Notes under the pieces: generated by a model
What the model saw: the letters and a program-made list of their open reading frames with translations, nothing else
What the model was told of the DNA's origin: nothing
Database searches by the model: none
Origin: Mycolicibacterium litorale
GTDB taxonomy: Bacteria > Actinomycetota > Actinomycetes > Mycobacteriales > Mycobacteriaceae
Direction of reading: 5' to 3'
NCBI RefSeq assembly: GCF_014218295.1
Contig: NZ_AP023287.1
Span: 1,860,001 to 1,924,000 of the forward strand
Length of the DNA: 64,000 nt
Position numbers and translations under genes: made by a program
Shown: positions 21,331-30,065 of the stretch, one piece after another
Position numbering within the stretch: position 1 is the first letter of the stretch
How the letters are laid out: each line of letters begins with the position of its first letter

Positions 21331-22362
21331 ATGCGCATCGGAGTGCTCACCGGCGGTGGTGACTGTCCCGGCTTGAACGCCGTGATCAGGGCGGTGGTGC
21401 GCACCTGCGATGTGCGCTACGGCTCGTCGGTCGTGGGCTTCCAGGACGGCTGGCGCGGGCTGCTGGAGAACCGGCGCATCCAGTTGCGCAACGACGACCG
21501 CAACGACCGGCTGCTCGCCAAGGGCGGCACGATGCTCGGCACGGCGCGTGTGCATCCGGAGAAGCTTCGCGCCGGGCTGGACCAGATCAAGCAGACCCTC
21601 GACGACAACGGCATCGACGTGCTGATCCCGATCGGCGGCGAGGGGACGTTGACCGCCGCCCACTGGCTGTCCGAGGAGAACGTGCCGGTGGTCGGGGTGC
21701 CGAAGACGATCGACAACGACATCGACTGCACGGACGTCACTTTCGGCCATGACACCGCGTTGACGGTGGCGAGCGAGGCCATCGACCGGCTGCATTCCAC
21801 CGCGGAATCGCATCAGCGGGTGATGCTCGTCGAGGTGATGGGCCGCCACGCCGGCTGGATCGCGCTGAACGCGGGCCTCGCCTCGGGCGCCCACATGACG
21901 TTGATCCCGGAACAGCCCTTCGACGTCGAAGAGGTGTGCCGGCTGGTCAAACAGCGGTTCGTGCGCGGGGATTCGCACTTCATCTGCGTCGTGGCCGAGG
22001 GCGCGAAACCCGCGGAGGGCACCATGCAGTTACGCCAGGGCGGCATGGACGAATTCGGCCACGAGAAGTTCACCGGCGTGGCGCAGCAGCTGGCGATCGA
22101 GGTCGAGAAGCGGGTCAACCGCGATGTGCGGGTGACCGTGCTCGGCCACGTGCAGCGCGGCGGCACGCCCACCCCGTTCGACCGGGTGCTGGCGACCCGG
22201 TTCGGCGTCAACGCGGCCGACGCCGCGCACGCCGGGGAGTTCGGGATGATGGTGTCGCTGCGGGGGCAGGAGATCGGCCGGGTCTCGTTGGCCGACGCCA
22301 CCCGTCAGCTCAAACTGGTGCCGCAGAGCCGCTACGACGACGCCGCGGAGTTCTTCGGCTGA
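21331..22362 (+). CDS. pfkA: 6-phosphofructokinase
   Basis: 343 residues. [15 protein letters not shown] (6-20) binds the nucleotide; IGGEGT (101-106) and PKTIDND (124-130) form the active site, with a catalytic Asp in TIDND. Gly in GGEGT is typical of ATP use (PPi enzymes have Asp there), while the Lys in PKTIDND is shared with PPi-type and actinobacterial group III enzymes. It phosphorylates fructose 6-phosphate in glycolysis. Its start at 21331 is 89 nt after gatA. Confidence 0.92.
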   Translation: MRIGVLTGGGDCPGLNAVIRAVVRTCDVRYGSSVVGFQDGWRGLLENRRIQLRNDDRNDRLLAKGGTMLGTARVHPEKLRAGLDQIKQTLDDNGIDVLIPIGGEGTLTAAHWLSEENVPVVGVPKTIDNDIDCTDVTFGHDTALTVASEAIDRLHSTAESHQRVMLVEVMGRHAGWIALNAGLASGAHMTLIPEQPFDVEEVCRLVKQRFVRGDSHFICVVAEGAKPAEGTMQLRQGGMDEFGHEKFTGVAQQLAIEVEKRVNRDVRVTVLGHVQRGGTPTPFDRVLATRFGVNAADAAHAGEFGMMVSLRGQEIGRVSLADATRQLKLVPQSRYDDAAEFFG

Positions 22363-22365
22363 CGG

Positions 22366-23049
22366 TCAGGCGTTGAGCCGCTCGACGGCGTAGGTGGCGG
22401 CCTGGTCGATCATGCCGTTGGCGCCGTATTGACTGTGCGCGAACAGGTTTCCGCCGTTGTCCGTGCAGATCGGGTCGTCGACGATGCACTGGTTGAGTGT
22501 CTTGTCGGCGTACAGCGAGCCGATCGTGATCGGCGGTGCGCTGATCGCGCCGAGGAACCGTGTGGACGGCTGTCCGAACAGCACGACGGCGGCGACGTGG
22601 TCGGCGATCTCGGGTGCCATCGGCCCGGTGATACCGGCCGGCGGGATGTAGCCGGGCGGGATCTGGTCGGCGGTCACATAGCCCATGACCGCCGCGCCCT
22701 GCGAGTAGCCGCCGAGAACCATCTTGGAGTCGGGGCAGGTGTTGACGATGTCGCGAACGCGGTTGCTGGTGTCGATGACGCCGTCGGCGGCCCGCGGCCA
22801 GTCCGGGCTGGCCGGGTAGGCCACCGGGTAGACGCGTACCGACTTGCCGCCCAACTGCTCCTGCAGTGCGTCGACGAAGGCCTGGCCGACCCATCCGACC
22901 CCGGGCGCCTCGGTGGTTCCGCGGGCGAAGATCACCTCGACGTCGGGACACGGTTCGGCGGCCGCGACCGGTGCCGCGAACATTCCGCCGAACATCACCG
23001 TCGATCCGACGGCCGCCGCCGCGGCGACCCTCGCGCCTCGTTTGCGCAT
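22366..23049 (-). CDS. Secreted cutinase-family serine hydrolase
   Basis: 227 residues. A signal peptide (RKRGARV plus a hydrophobic core ending AAPVAAAEP) precedes a cutinase domain: FARGTTEAPGVGWVG, nucleophile S116 in GGYSQGAA, D192 in DDPIC and H205 in FAHSQY, with paired cysteines. It cleaves ester bonds outside the cell. It lies antisense between pfkA and gatB, where M. tuberculosis has no such gene as far as I recall. The substrate (cutin-like polyester, phospholipid or short ester) is unknown. Confidence 0.88.
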   Translation of the reverse strand: MRKRGARVAAAAAVGSTVMFGGMFAAPVAAAEPCPDVEVIFARGTTEAPGVGWVGQAFVDALQEQLGGKSVRVYPVAYPASPDWPRAADGVIDTSNRVRDIVNTCPDSKMVLGGYSQGAAVMGYVTADQIPPGYIPPAGITGPMAPEIADHVAAVVLFGQPSTRFLGAISAPPITIGSLYADKTLNQCIVDDPICTDNGGNLFAHSQYGANGMIDQAATYAVERLNA

Positions 23050-23200
23050 CACATCTCACCCCGTCCTTGATCTTGGAAACACTTTAGACGGTCTTTGTAA
23101 CTGCTGCGATCAGCCAACTTGGCCTCGTCGTGCGGTCTTCGTCACCTCGCGGCGGGCGGTGTGGCCCCGGTCGCCCCGGCGTCGGCCGGACCGGCGCAAC

Positions 23201-23206
23201 TAGGAT
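23201..23206 (+). promoter_or_regulatory. -10 box of gatB
   Basis: TAGGAT, 7 nt before the gatB ATG; leaderless spacing. gatB therefore has its own promoter, separate from gatCA. Confidence 0.5.
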
Positions 23207-23213
23207 CGAGGTC

Positions 23214-24728
23214 ATGACGGCGACATCGGTGGCAGAACTTCTCGCTTACGACGAGGTGGTGGCGCGCTTCGAACCGGTGATGGGCATGGAGGTCCACGTC
23301 GAACTGTCGACGGCGACCAAGATGTTCTGCGGATGCGCCAACGAGTTCGGCGCCGAACCCAACACCAACGTGTGCCCCGTGTGCCTGGGCCTGCCCGGAT
23401 CGCTACCCGTGCTCAACCAGCAGGCCGTCGAGTCGGCGATCCGGATCGGGTTGGCGCTGAACTGCGAGATCGTGCCGTGGTGCCGGTTCGCCCGCAAGAA
23501 CTACTTCTATCCCGATCAGCCCAAGAACTATCAGATCTCGCAGTACGACGAGCCGATCGCCATCAACGGCTACCTCGACGTGCCGCTCGACGACGGCAGC
23601 ACGTGGCGGGTGGAGATCGAGCGCGCGCACATGGAGGAGGACACCGGGAAGCTGACCCACCTGGGCAGCGACACCGGCCGCATCGCCGGCGCGACGAACT
23701 CGCTGGCCGACTACAACCGTGCCGGTGTGCCGCTGATCGAGATCGTCACCCGGCCGATCGAGGGCGCCGGTGCGCGCGCCCCGGAGATCGCCCGCGCCTA
23801 CGTGACCGCACTGCGTGATCTGCTGCGGGCGCTCGGGGTGTCGGACGTGCGCATGGATCAGGGGTCGATGCGCTGTGACGCGAACGTGTCGCTCAAGCCG
23901 ATCGGGCAGGCGGAGTTCGGTACGCGCACCGAGACCAAGAACGTCAACTCGCTCAAGAGTGTCGAGGTGGCGGTGCGCTACGAGATGCGCCGCCAGGCCG
24001 CGGTGCTCACGTCCGGCGGCACCGTCACGCAGGAGACCCGGCACTTCCACGAGGACGGGTACACCTCGCCGGGGCGCAGCAAGGAGACCGCCGAGGACTA
24101 CCGGTACTTCCCGGAACCGGACCTCGAGCCGGTCGCGCCGGACGCGGACTTGGTGGAGCGGCTGCGGCAGACGCTGCCCGAGCTTCCGTGGTTGGCACGC
24201 AAGCGCATCCAGCAGGAGTGGGGCATCTCCGACGAGGTGATGCGTGACCTGGTCAACAACGGGGCGATCGACCTGGTCGCCGCGACGGTCCAGCACGGCG
24301 CCTCCAGTGAGGCCGCCCGCGCCTGGTGGGGGAACTTCCTGGTGCAGAAGGCCAACGAGAGCGGAGTGGCGGTGTCCGACTTGCCGATCACGCCCGCACA
24401 GGTGGCGGCGGTGGTCGAACTCGTCGACAGCGGAAAGCTGTCGAACAAGCTGGCCCGACAGGTCGTCGAGGGCGTGCTGGCCGGTGAGGGTGAGCCCGCG
24501 CAGGTGATGGCCGACCGCGGACTGGAAGTGGTGCGCGACGATTCGGCGCTGCAGGCCGCGGTCGACGAGGCGCTGGCCGCGAACCCGGGCATCGTGGAGA
24601 AGATCCGCGGCGGCAAGGTGCAGGCGGCGGGCGCGATCGTCGGGGCGGTCATGAAGGCCACGAAGGGTCAGGCGGATGCGGCGCGGGTGCGCGAGCTGGT
24701 GCTGGCCGCGTGCGGCCAATCGGCTTGA
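23214..24728 (+). CDS. gatB: Asp/Glu-tRNA amidotransferase subunit B
   Basis: 504 residues. [19 protein letters not shown] and [15 protein letters not shown] give the catalytic cradle with its zinc-site cysteines. The C-terminal GatB/Yqey tail binds the tRNA D-loop ([19 protein letters not shown]). GatB phosphorylates the misacylated tRNA and amidates it with ammonia from GatA. The ATG at 23214 follows a TAGGAT box. Confidence 0.95.
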   Translation: MTATSVAELLAYDEVVARFEPVMGMEVHVELSTATKMFCGCANEFGAEPNTNVCPVCLGLPGSLPVLNQQAVESAIRIGLALNCEIVPWCRFARKNYFYPDQPKNYQISQYDEPIAINGYLDVPLDDGSTWRVEIERAHMEEDTGKLTHLGSDTGRIAGATNSLADYNRAGVPLIEIVTRPIEGAGARAPEIARAYVTALRDLLRALGVSDVRMDQGSMRCDANVSLKPIGQAEFGTRTETKNVNSLKSVEVAVRYEMRRQAAVLTSGGTVTQETRHFHEDGYTSPGRSKETAEDYRYFPEPDLEPVAPDADLVERLRQTLPELPWLARKRIQQEWGISDEVMRDLVNNGAIDLVAATVQHGASSEAARAWWGNFLVQKANESGVAVSDLPITPAQVAAVVELVDSGKLSNKLARQVVEGVLAGEGEPAQVMADRGLEVVRDDSALQAAVDEALAANPGIVEKIRGGKVQAAGAIVGAVMKATKGQADAARVRELVLAACGQSA

Positions 24729-24749
24729 GCCGCGTGCGGCCGATCGGGG

Positions 24750-25958
24750 TCACATCCGGTGGCGCTGCCGGATTCCGTTGAACCGGTCCCACATCTGGGC
24801 GATACGTTGCTGCTGGGTGACGGTCACCGTGTCTGCCGGTAGCGCGCGGGCCAGGTCGGCCCGCGCCACCACACGGGTCCGCAGTGTGGCGGGCTGCCCG
24901 GCGAGCAGGTGGCGGTAGGTGACGTTGCCGCGGGTGAACCCCTGGGTGTCGAGCCAGTTGTGGCAGCCGGGGTCGTCGTGGGCCAGCACCACGCGGATGC
25001 GCCCGTCGCCGTCGACGACCGTTCGGCTCGGGGTGTAACTCACCGGCCGGTACAGGTAGTCCATGCTGTTGAAGAACACGCCCATGTTGGTCAGCGTCCA
25101 CAGCCCGTCGTGCGCGTCGAATTCGATGATCAGCGCTTCGTCGGCGTCGAGTTCCCAGTACATGTTCGCCGCCGCGCGGCCCCGCTTGTCGTCCCCGGCG
25201 GTGGTGTCGGCAGCGGGGAAGTGGTTGGGGTGATCGGCGTCCACTCCGCCGTAGGTGAACGGGTACTCCGGCCAGTCGCCCATCACCCCGGTGACGAAAT
25301 CGCCGGCCCATTCGATGGCGGCCACCATGTCGGCGGGTGTGGGCAGCGGCCGGGGCGCTGCCATGCCGACGCGTTCGATGCGCAATTCGGCGGGGCGTTC
25401 GTCCCAGTGGTCGAAACCCTGGCGGATGAACAGCTTTCGCGAGCCGGGTGTGGTGGGTAGCCAGTTGGGTTCGCGCCGCGGACCGCCGATGTGGAATTCG
25501 AAGCCGCCGTCGGGGCTCGTCACGAGCTGGTGGCCGAACAGGTTGGCCTCCGGGACGTCGCCGAACGGTTCGTGCAGCACGCCGGGGCCCGAACCCCGGG
25601 GCCCCTGGACGGTGATGTTGAAAAACGAAGCGCTGCCGCGGTTCCCGGTGATGCGGTAGGTGTTCTCGCCGTCGATCCAGGCCTGGTGATAGGTGAAGTC
25701 AGCGCAGTCACCGCCCAGCTTGCGCAGCGGTGTGCAGAAGGCGTGGATCAGCGGATAGCGGGTGTCGGCGGTCTCCAGTGCCAGGTCGAACGCCTGTCCC
25801 AGGTTCTGGGTCAGGAAGCGCAGCGCATCGGCGCGCTGCGCTCCGGAGGTGGAGTTGTGGGCCTTGAACGCCTGTGCCCCCGCGGCTTTGAGCCGGTCGC
25901 AGAACGCCGACCACGCGTCGTGCAGCGCGGCGTCGTGGGCGCCGTCCCCCAGGGCCAT
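24750..25958 (-). CDS. DUF1214 domain-containing protein
   Basis: 402 residues. The C-terminal DUF1214 part is recognisable (ANMYWELDADEALIIEFD, LTNMGVFFNSMDY, VLAHDDPGCHNWLDTQG). There is no signal peptide or membrane segment. Last gene of a four-gene leftward operon; its ATG touches the stop of the isomerase gene (TGATG), and a GTG one codon upstream is an alternative start. Function unknown; related proteins occur beside steroid and xenobiotic catabolism genes. Confidence 0.8.
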   Translation of the reverse strand: MALGDGAHDAALHDAWSAFCDRLKAAGAQAFKAHNSTSGAQRADALRFLTQNLGQAFDLALETADTRYPLIHAFCTPLRKLGGDCADFTYHQAWIDGENTYRITGNRGSASFFNITVQGPRGSGPGVLHEPFGDVPEANLFGHQLVTSPDGGFEFHIGGPRREPNWLPTTPGSRKLFIRQGFDHWDERPAELRIERVGMAAPRPLPTPADMVAAIEWAGDFVTGVMGDWPEYPFTYGGVDADHPNHFPAADTTAGDDKRGRAAANMYWELDADEALIIEFDAHDGLWTLTNMGVFFNSMDYLYRPVSYTPSRTVVDGDGRIRVVLAHDDPGCHNWLDTQGFTRGNVTYRHLLAGQPATLRTRVVARADLARALPADTVTVTQQQRIAQMWDRFNGIRQRHRM

Positions 25959-26752
25959 CACGCACCCAGCCGGTCCAGGAGCGCCCCGACCGCCTCACAC
26001 GCCCGCCGCGCCGCGGCCGGCCGGCCCTCGGCGTCGATGCGCGGGCCGATGAGTTCGAGGTCGAATCCGTGCGCATATCCACCGGCGAGCACCTGGGCGA
26101 CGAACGGCTCGAGGGGGATCGCGCCGTCACCGGGCACGGCGCGCGCGGGCAGGGCGCGGTCGCCGAGCACGTAGTCGCTGAGCTGCACGTGCTCGACGCG
26201 GGGCAGGGCGCGCTCGACGAGGTCGGGCAGTTCGGCTTCGGCCCAGCAGTGGAACAGGTCGATGCAGATGCCGAGGCCGGCCGTCTCTGCGAGTGCGAGG
26301 GTGTCGCGCAGCGAGTGGGCGATGTGGATGTCGGCGTAGAGGCTCGAGGCGTTCTCGATCGCCAGGGCGACACCGCGTGCGCGGGCGTGGGCGACGCACG
26401 GCGCCACCGATGCGCAGAACTCGTCGGCGGCCTGGCGCCACGACAGCGGTCCGCGCCCGCCGGTGAGCATGTAGACCATGCGGGCTCCGGCGTCGGCGGC
26501 CGCGTCGATCACCCGGGTGAGGGCGTCTTGCGCTGCGGTGCGGCCGGTGCCGAGCCGCCCCGCGCCGAACAGGTGGTAGACGGCGTCGATCCGGTAGCCG
26601 TACCGCCCGAGGAGCGGCGCGAATTCCGGCTCACGGAGTTGGGAGTCGAGGATGCTCAGCCGGCTCAGGCCCAGCGCGGCGCACTGGTCGTGCAGAGCGG
26701 TCAGCGGTTCGCCGTAGAAGGTGACGCTGTGCACCGACAGCCGGTCGTGCAT
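25958..26752 (-). CDS. Sugar phosphate isomerase/epimerase-like TIM-barrel protein
   Basis: 264 residues of the xylose isomerase-like AP2Ec fold. Likely metal ligands lie in ALAIENASS, GICIDLFHCW, HVQLSDYV and DLELIGPRID. Such enzymes isomerise or hydrolyse sugar-like or cyclic substrates. The start is 5 nt after the sulfotransferase stop, and the stop overlaps the DUF1214 start, so it is translated within a coupled operon. The substrate is unknown. Confidence 0.8.
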   Translation of the reverse strand: MHDRLSVHSVTFYGEPLTALHDQCAALGLSRLSILDSQLREPEFAPLLGRYGYRIDAVYHLFGAGRLGTGRTAAQDALTRVIDAAADAGARMVYMLTGGRGPLSWRQAADEFCASVAPCVAHARARGVALAIENASSLYADIHIAHSLRDTLALAETAGLGICIDLFHCWAEAELPDLVERALPRVEHVQLSDYVLGDRALPARAVPGDGAIPLEPFVAQVLAGGYAHGFDLELIGPRIDAEGRPAAARRACEAVGALLDRLGA

Positions 26753-26757
26753 CGGGG

Positions 26758-27927
26758 TCAGTCCCGTTTCTCGAGCGCCACGCCGAATCTGTCTCGGAAC
26801 GGCCGGAATTCGTCGTTGAGGGCGTCGATGTCCTCCCCGATGTCGGTCAGCAGCGATGTCGAATACCGGAACGTGCCGTACCGGTCGCCCCGATTGTGGG
26901 CGAGGTACTGGCGCATCGCGGATTCGGCCGCCTCCGACAGCGACCGGTCGCAGAACCGGTAGTGGCGGCGCACCGTCTCCACGGGTTCGGCGATGAAGTC
27001 GGTGTAGCGCACGTGGTGGATGCGGGGATCGTCGACCAGCGGGTGGCTCATGGTGTTGGCGATGCCGGCGCGGGTGAGTTCCAGATGCATCTTCGCCGCG
27101 GCCTTCAGGTCGATCGGTCCCACGATGCCTTCGAGGATGTCGGCCATCATCATCGTGCGGGAGGCGGCGACCTGGACGGGGTCGCGGTGCAGCCACAGCA
27201 GTGAGGCGTCCGGGTACTCCGCGAAGAGCTCGGTCAGCCGGAAGCCGTGAAAGCCCTTGAGTACCCAGTACTTCGACGGGCGACCGTATTGGCACTGCTG
27301 CAGCATCGCCTTGTGGATGCGGTACTGGGCAGCCGGATCGGTCGGCAGGCCGCCGACCACGGTCTGCATCGGGACCCGCCACCACGCCGTCGGCGTCATG
27401 ACCCGGAAGTCGAACGCCCAGGTGCGTTCGTCCTCCGGGAGCCCGTTGCCGAGCATGTCGTTGTAGGGGTGGCTGTGCAACCACTTCGGGAGCTTCGCGT
27501 TGATCTCCCGCCAGTCCGCATCCGCGCGGGCACGGCGAGAATCGTCGGGTCCGGCGAGACCGGGCGGCGGTGACGGATACATCACCTCCCAGAACCGCAG
27601 GGCGCGGGCATCGGGGTCGACCGACATCAGCGCGTGCATGAGCGTCGTGCCCGAACGGGGTTCGCCGGTGACGAACATCGGCCGGTCGATGATCTCCGCG
27701 GCGACCGGGTAGCGGTCGCGGTCGGCGAAGAATTCCAGCCGCGAGGTCAGCAACCAGTGGCACACCTCGGCGGCGCGGCGCCGCCCGTCGGCGTCCATGC
27801 CGAGTCCGTCGAGGTGTTCGACGGCGACGGCGAAGCGTTCGGGCAGTGTCGGATCGCCGTAGTCGTGCAGTCCGGTGGCCGCCTCCGCGCGGGCCAGCAG
27901 GTCGTCGGCGTCCAGGTGTCCGGTCAT
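26758..27927 (-). CDS. Sulfotransferase family protein
   Basis: 389 residues. The 5'-phosphosulfate loop is VTGEPRSGTTLMH (86-98); the 3'-phosphate region appears as LWLHRDPVQVAASRTMM, and HVRYTDFIAEP is typical of the family. It should transfer sulfate from PAPS to a hydroxyl or amine of a small molecule or lipid. Its ATG overlaps the LLM gene stop (ATGA). Mycobacteria make several sulfated lipids, but the acceptor here is unknown. Confidence 0.85.
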   Translation of the reverse strand: MTGHLDADDLLARAEAATGLHDYGDPTLPERFAVAVEHLDGLGMDADGRRRAAEVCHWLLTSRLEFFADRDRYPVAAEIIDRPMFVTGEPRSGTTLMHALMSVDPDARALRFWEVMYPSPPPGLAGPDDSRRARADADWREINAKLPKWLHSHPYNDMLGNGLPEDERTWAFDFRVMTPTAWWRVPMQTVVGGLPTDPAAQYRIHKAMLQQCQYGRPSKYWVLKGFHGFRLTELFAEYPDASLLWLHRDPVQVAASRTMMMADILEGIVGPIDLKAAAKMHLELTRAGIANTMSHPLVDDPRIHHVRYTDFIAEPVETVRRHYRFCDRSLSEAAESAMRQYLAHNRGDRYGTFRYSTSLLTDIGEDIDALNDEFRPFRDRFGVALEKRD

Positions 27928-29072
27928 GATCGCGCTCCGCACAGTCGCATCAGTTCGTCTTCGGTCTCGCGGACGTTGTCGGCGGACGCGGCCGCGAACC
28001 GCAGGCCGGCCATCGCGCCGTAGTCGATGATCTTGGGCACCCGCAGCCCCGCGTCGACGTAGTCCTTGACGGTCCGGGCCACCCGCGCGGGTGTGCCGTG
28101 GGGTAGGACGGCCAGGATCGCCTCCGGGTCCACGCGGGCGAGGAAGTCGACGAGCCGCTCGCGGGTCAGTGTCGCCGGGTCGATGTCGTGGAATCCACGC
28201 CAGTCCTCGCCCATCGGATGCCGATGTCCGAACGTCCGCAGTGTCTGCGCGGACACCTGCAGCAGGAACGCCTTGACCAGCGGCGCCGCCAGGATCTCGG
28301 TGAGCGCGTCGTCGTCGGTGCCGATGAGGCACACCTGGATGAAGCACGGGGTGAGGGCCAGCGGGTCGCGGCCTGCCCGCTCGGCCGCGCCGCGGACGGT
28401 GGCGAGCATGTCGGCGTAGTGGTCGGGCGTCCAGGCGCCGGCCGGCCACCATCCGTCGGCGTAGCGGCCGGCGATGTCGAGCATCCGCGGGCCGCTGGCG
28501 CCGATCCAGATCGGGGGGACGCGCCCGCCGTAGGGTTCGGTGTCCAGTCGGGCCCGATGCAGCCGGTAGAACCGGCCGGTGAAGTCGACGGGGCCGTCGG
28601 ACTCCCACAGCAGCCGGATGACGTGCAGCGCCTCCTCGAACCGGCTGACGGGGCTGGCGAAGTCGAATCCGTAGGGCACGATGTTCTCGCTCTCGCCGCT
28701 GCCGAGCCCGAGGATGAACCGCCCGCCGGACAAGTGGTCGATGGTCAAGGCGGTCTGGGCCAGCGACGCGGGATGGCGCCGCACGGTGTCGACGACGGCG
28801 GTCGCCAACGGCGTCGTCTCGGTCAGGGCGGCCGCCGCGGCGGCCACCGCCATCCCGTCGAGGTGGCGGTGTGGCGACGGGGATGTGGTGGCGAGATCGG
28901 TGAACTCCGGCGTCCAGATCGAATCCGGCCAGAAACTCACCATGTGGTCGGGGAGCCAGATCGAGTGGTATCGGCCGCTGTCGAGTCCGGGCAGCACCGA
29001 GAGGTCCAGGGGGAGTGTGGTGCGCAGGAAGGCGGCGGGCTGAACTGTCGGCGCCGACGAATCGCTGGGCAC
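27924..29072 (-). CDS. LLM-class (luciferase-like) F420-dependent oxidoreductase
   Basis: 382 residues. Bacterial-luciferase-like barrel with SIWLPDHM, LSGGRFILGLGSGESENIVPYGFDF and PPIWIGASGPRMLDIAGRYADGW, typical of mycobacterial F420 enzymes. It is predicted to oxidise or reduce an alcohol, aldehyde or ring substrate with F420. First gene of the four-gene operon, starting at GTG 29072 with TAAGCT 6 nt upstream. FbiD, which makes an F420 precursor, is encoded at 58396-59058. Confidence 0.85.
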   Translation of the reverse strand: MPSDSSAPTVQPAAFLRTTLPLDLSVLPGLDSGRYHSIWLPDHMVSFWPDSIWTPEFTDLATTSPSPHRHLDGMAVAAAAAALTETTPLATAVVDTVRRHPASLAQTALTIDHLSGGRFILGLGSGESENIVPYGFDFASPVSRFEEALHVIRLLWESDGPVDFTGRFYRLHRARLDTEPYGGRVPPIWIGASGPRMLDIAGRYADGWWPAGAWTPDHYADMLATVRGAAERAGRDPLALTPCFIQVCLIGTDDDALTEILAAPLVKAFLLQVSAQTLRTFGHRHPMGEDWRGFHDIDPATLTRERLVDFLARVDPEAILAVLPHGTPARVARTVKDYVDAGLRVPKIIDYGAMAGLRFAAASADNVRETEDELMRLCGARS

Positions 29073-29078
29073 TCGCTC

Positions 29079-29084
29079 AGCTTA
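29079..29084 (-). promoter_or_regulatory. -10 box of the LLM/sulfotransferase operon
   Basis: TAAGCT on the minus strand, 6 nt from the GTG at 29072; leaderless spacing. Confidence 0.45.
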
Positions 29085-29136
29085 GGGGCGTGACGCTGTT
29101 GCCCCGCGCGTTTTCGGAGAATAGCCTTCTCGTCAC

Positions 29137-29269
29137 ATGCAAAGGCGTTTCCGCCTTGCCGCCGAGCTCGCGACGAGGGGAGCCCCCCGATGGAATCCGC
29201 GCACCGATCTGGTGACCATGTGCGCCGGTGGGGGGATGGGCACCGCCACGATCATCGAGCGGATCTGAC
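29137..29269 (+). pseudogene. 3' relic of a thiolase gene
   Basis: The frame reads about 43 codons ending ELATRGAPRWNPRTDLVT then MCAGGGMGTATIIERI and a TGA. The final Cys/Gly-rich motif with its hydrophobic end is the C-terminal signature of acetyl-CoA acetyltransferases/3-ketoacyl-CoA thiolases, including the catalytic Cys. Nothing of the preceding roughly 350 residues remains; an in-frame TAG lies at 29122-29124. It sits directly before the crotonase gene, as expected for the remains of a beta-oxidation cluster. Confidence 0.7.
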
Positions 29270-29273
29270 CGAC

Positions 29274-30053
29274 ATGGCCCGCACCATCGAACTCGACACC
29301 GCCGCCGACGGCGTGGCCGTCCTGCGGCTCAACCGTCCCGACCGGCTCAACGCCATCAACGAGGTCATGCAGGGCGAGCTGCGGCAGGCCCTCGACGCGC
29401 TGACCGCCGACCGTGCCGTTCGCGCCGTCGTGCTGACCGGCGCCGGCCGCGGGTTCTGTTCAGGGATCGACGTCCGCGACTTCGGTGCGGGCATGCTCGA
29501 CGCCGGTGACCCCGCCATCGACCGGATGCGTTTCCAGGAGGCGATGACGGCGCTGCCGCGGGCGATCCGCGCCCTGCCCCAGCCGGTGATCGCGGCGGTC
29601 AACGGTCCGTGCGTCGGCGCGGGGCTCGCGCTGTGTCTTGCCGCCGACATCCGGATCTGCTCGGCCGCAGCGACTTTCGGCAACGCGGCGATCCTGCTGG
29701 GTCTATCGGGTGCGGAGATGGGCATGAGCTACCACCTGCCCCGCATCGTGGGTACGAGCGTGGCCGCCGACTGGATGCTCACCGGCCGCACCGTGACAGC
29801 CGAGGAAGCCGACCGGCGTGGGCTGGTCAGCCAGATCGTCGAGCCCGGCGGGTTGCTCGCCCGTGCGGTGGAACTGGCCGGTCACGTGGCCGGGCTGGCA
29901 CCCCTGGGTGTCGAACTGACCAAGCGGGCGCTGCAGGTCAACACCGACGCCGCGAGCCTCGACGCCGCTCTGGAACTGGAGAACCGCAATCAGGTGCTGT
30001 CCCATGCGACCGACGATGCGGCCGCCCGTCGGCAGACGTGGACCGCGAAGTGA
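29274..30053 (+). CDS. Crotonase-fold protein, enoyl-CoA hydratase family, lacking both hydratase glutamates
   Basis: 259 residues. The CoA-binding and oxyanion-hole segments are kept (GAGRGFCSGIDVRDF, 56-70; NGPCVGAGLALCLAADI, 110-126). The two catalytic glutamates of enoyl-CoA hydratase are replaced by alanine: A119 in GAGLALC for GGGCELA and A139 in FGNAAILLG for the QPEILLG pattern. It probably catalyses another crotonase reaction (isomerase, hydrolase, lyase). The ATG at 29274 is 4 nt after the thiolase relic; the dehydrogenase gene follows after 12 nt. Confidence 0.85.
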   Translation: MARTIELDTAADGVAVLRLNRPDRLNAINEVMQGELRQALDALTADRAVRAVVLTGAGRGFCSGIDVRDFGAGMLDAGDPAIDRMRFQEAMTALPRAIRALPQPVIAAVNGPCVGAGLALCLAADIRICSAAATFGNAAILLGLSGAEMGMSYHLPRIVGTSVAADWMLTGRTVTAEEADRRGLVSQIVEPGGLLARAVELAGHVAGLAPLGVELTKRALQVNTDAASLDAALELENRNQVLSHATDDAAARRQTWTAK

Positions 30054-30065
30054 GGAGGATTCGTC

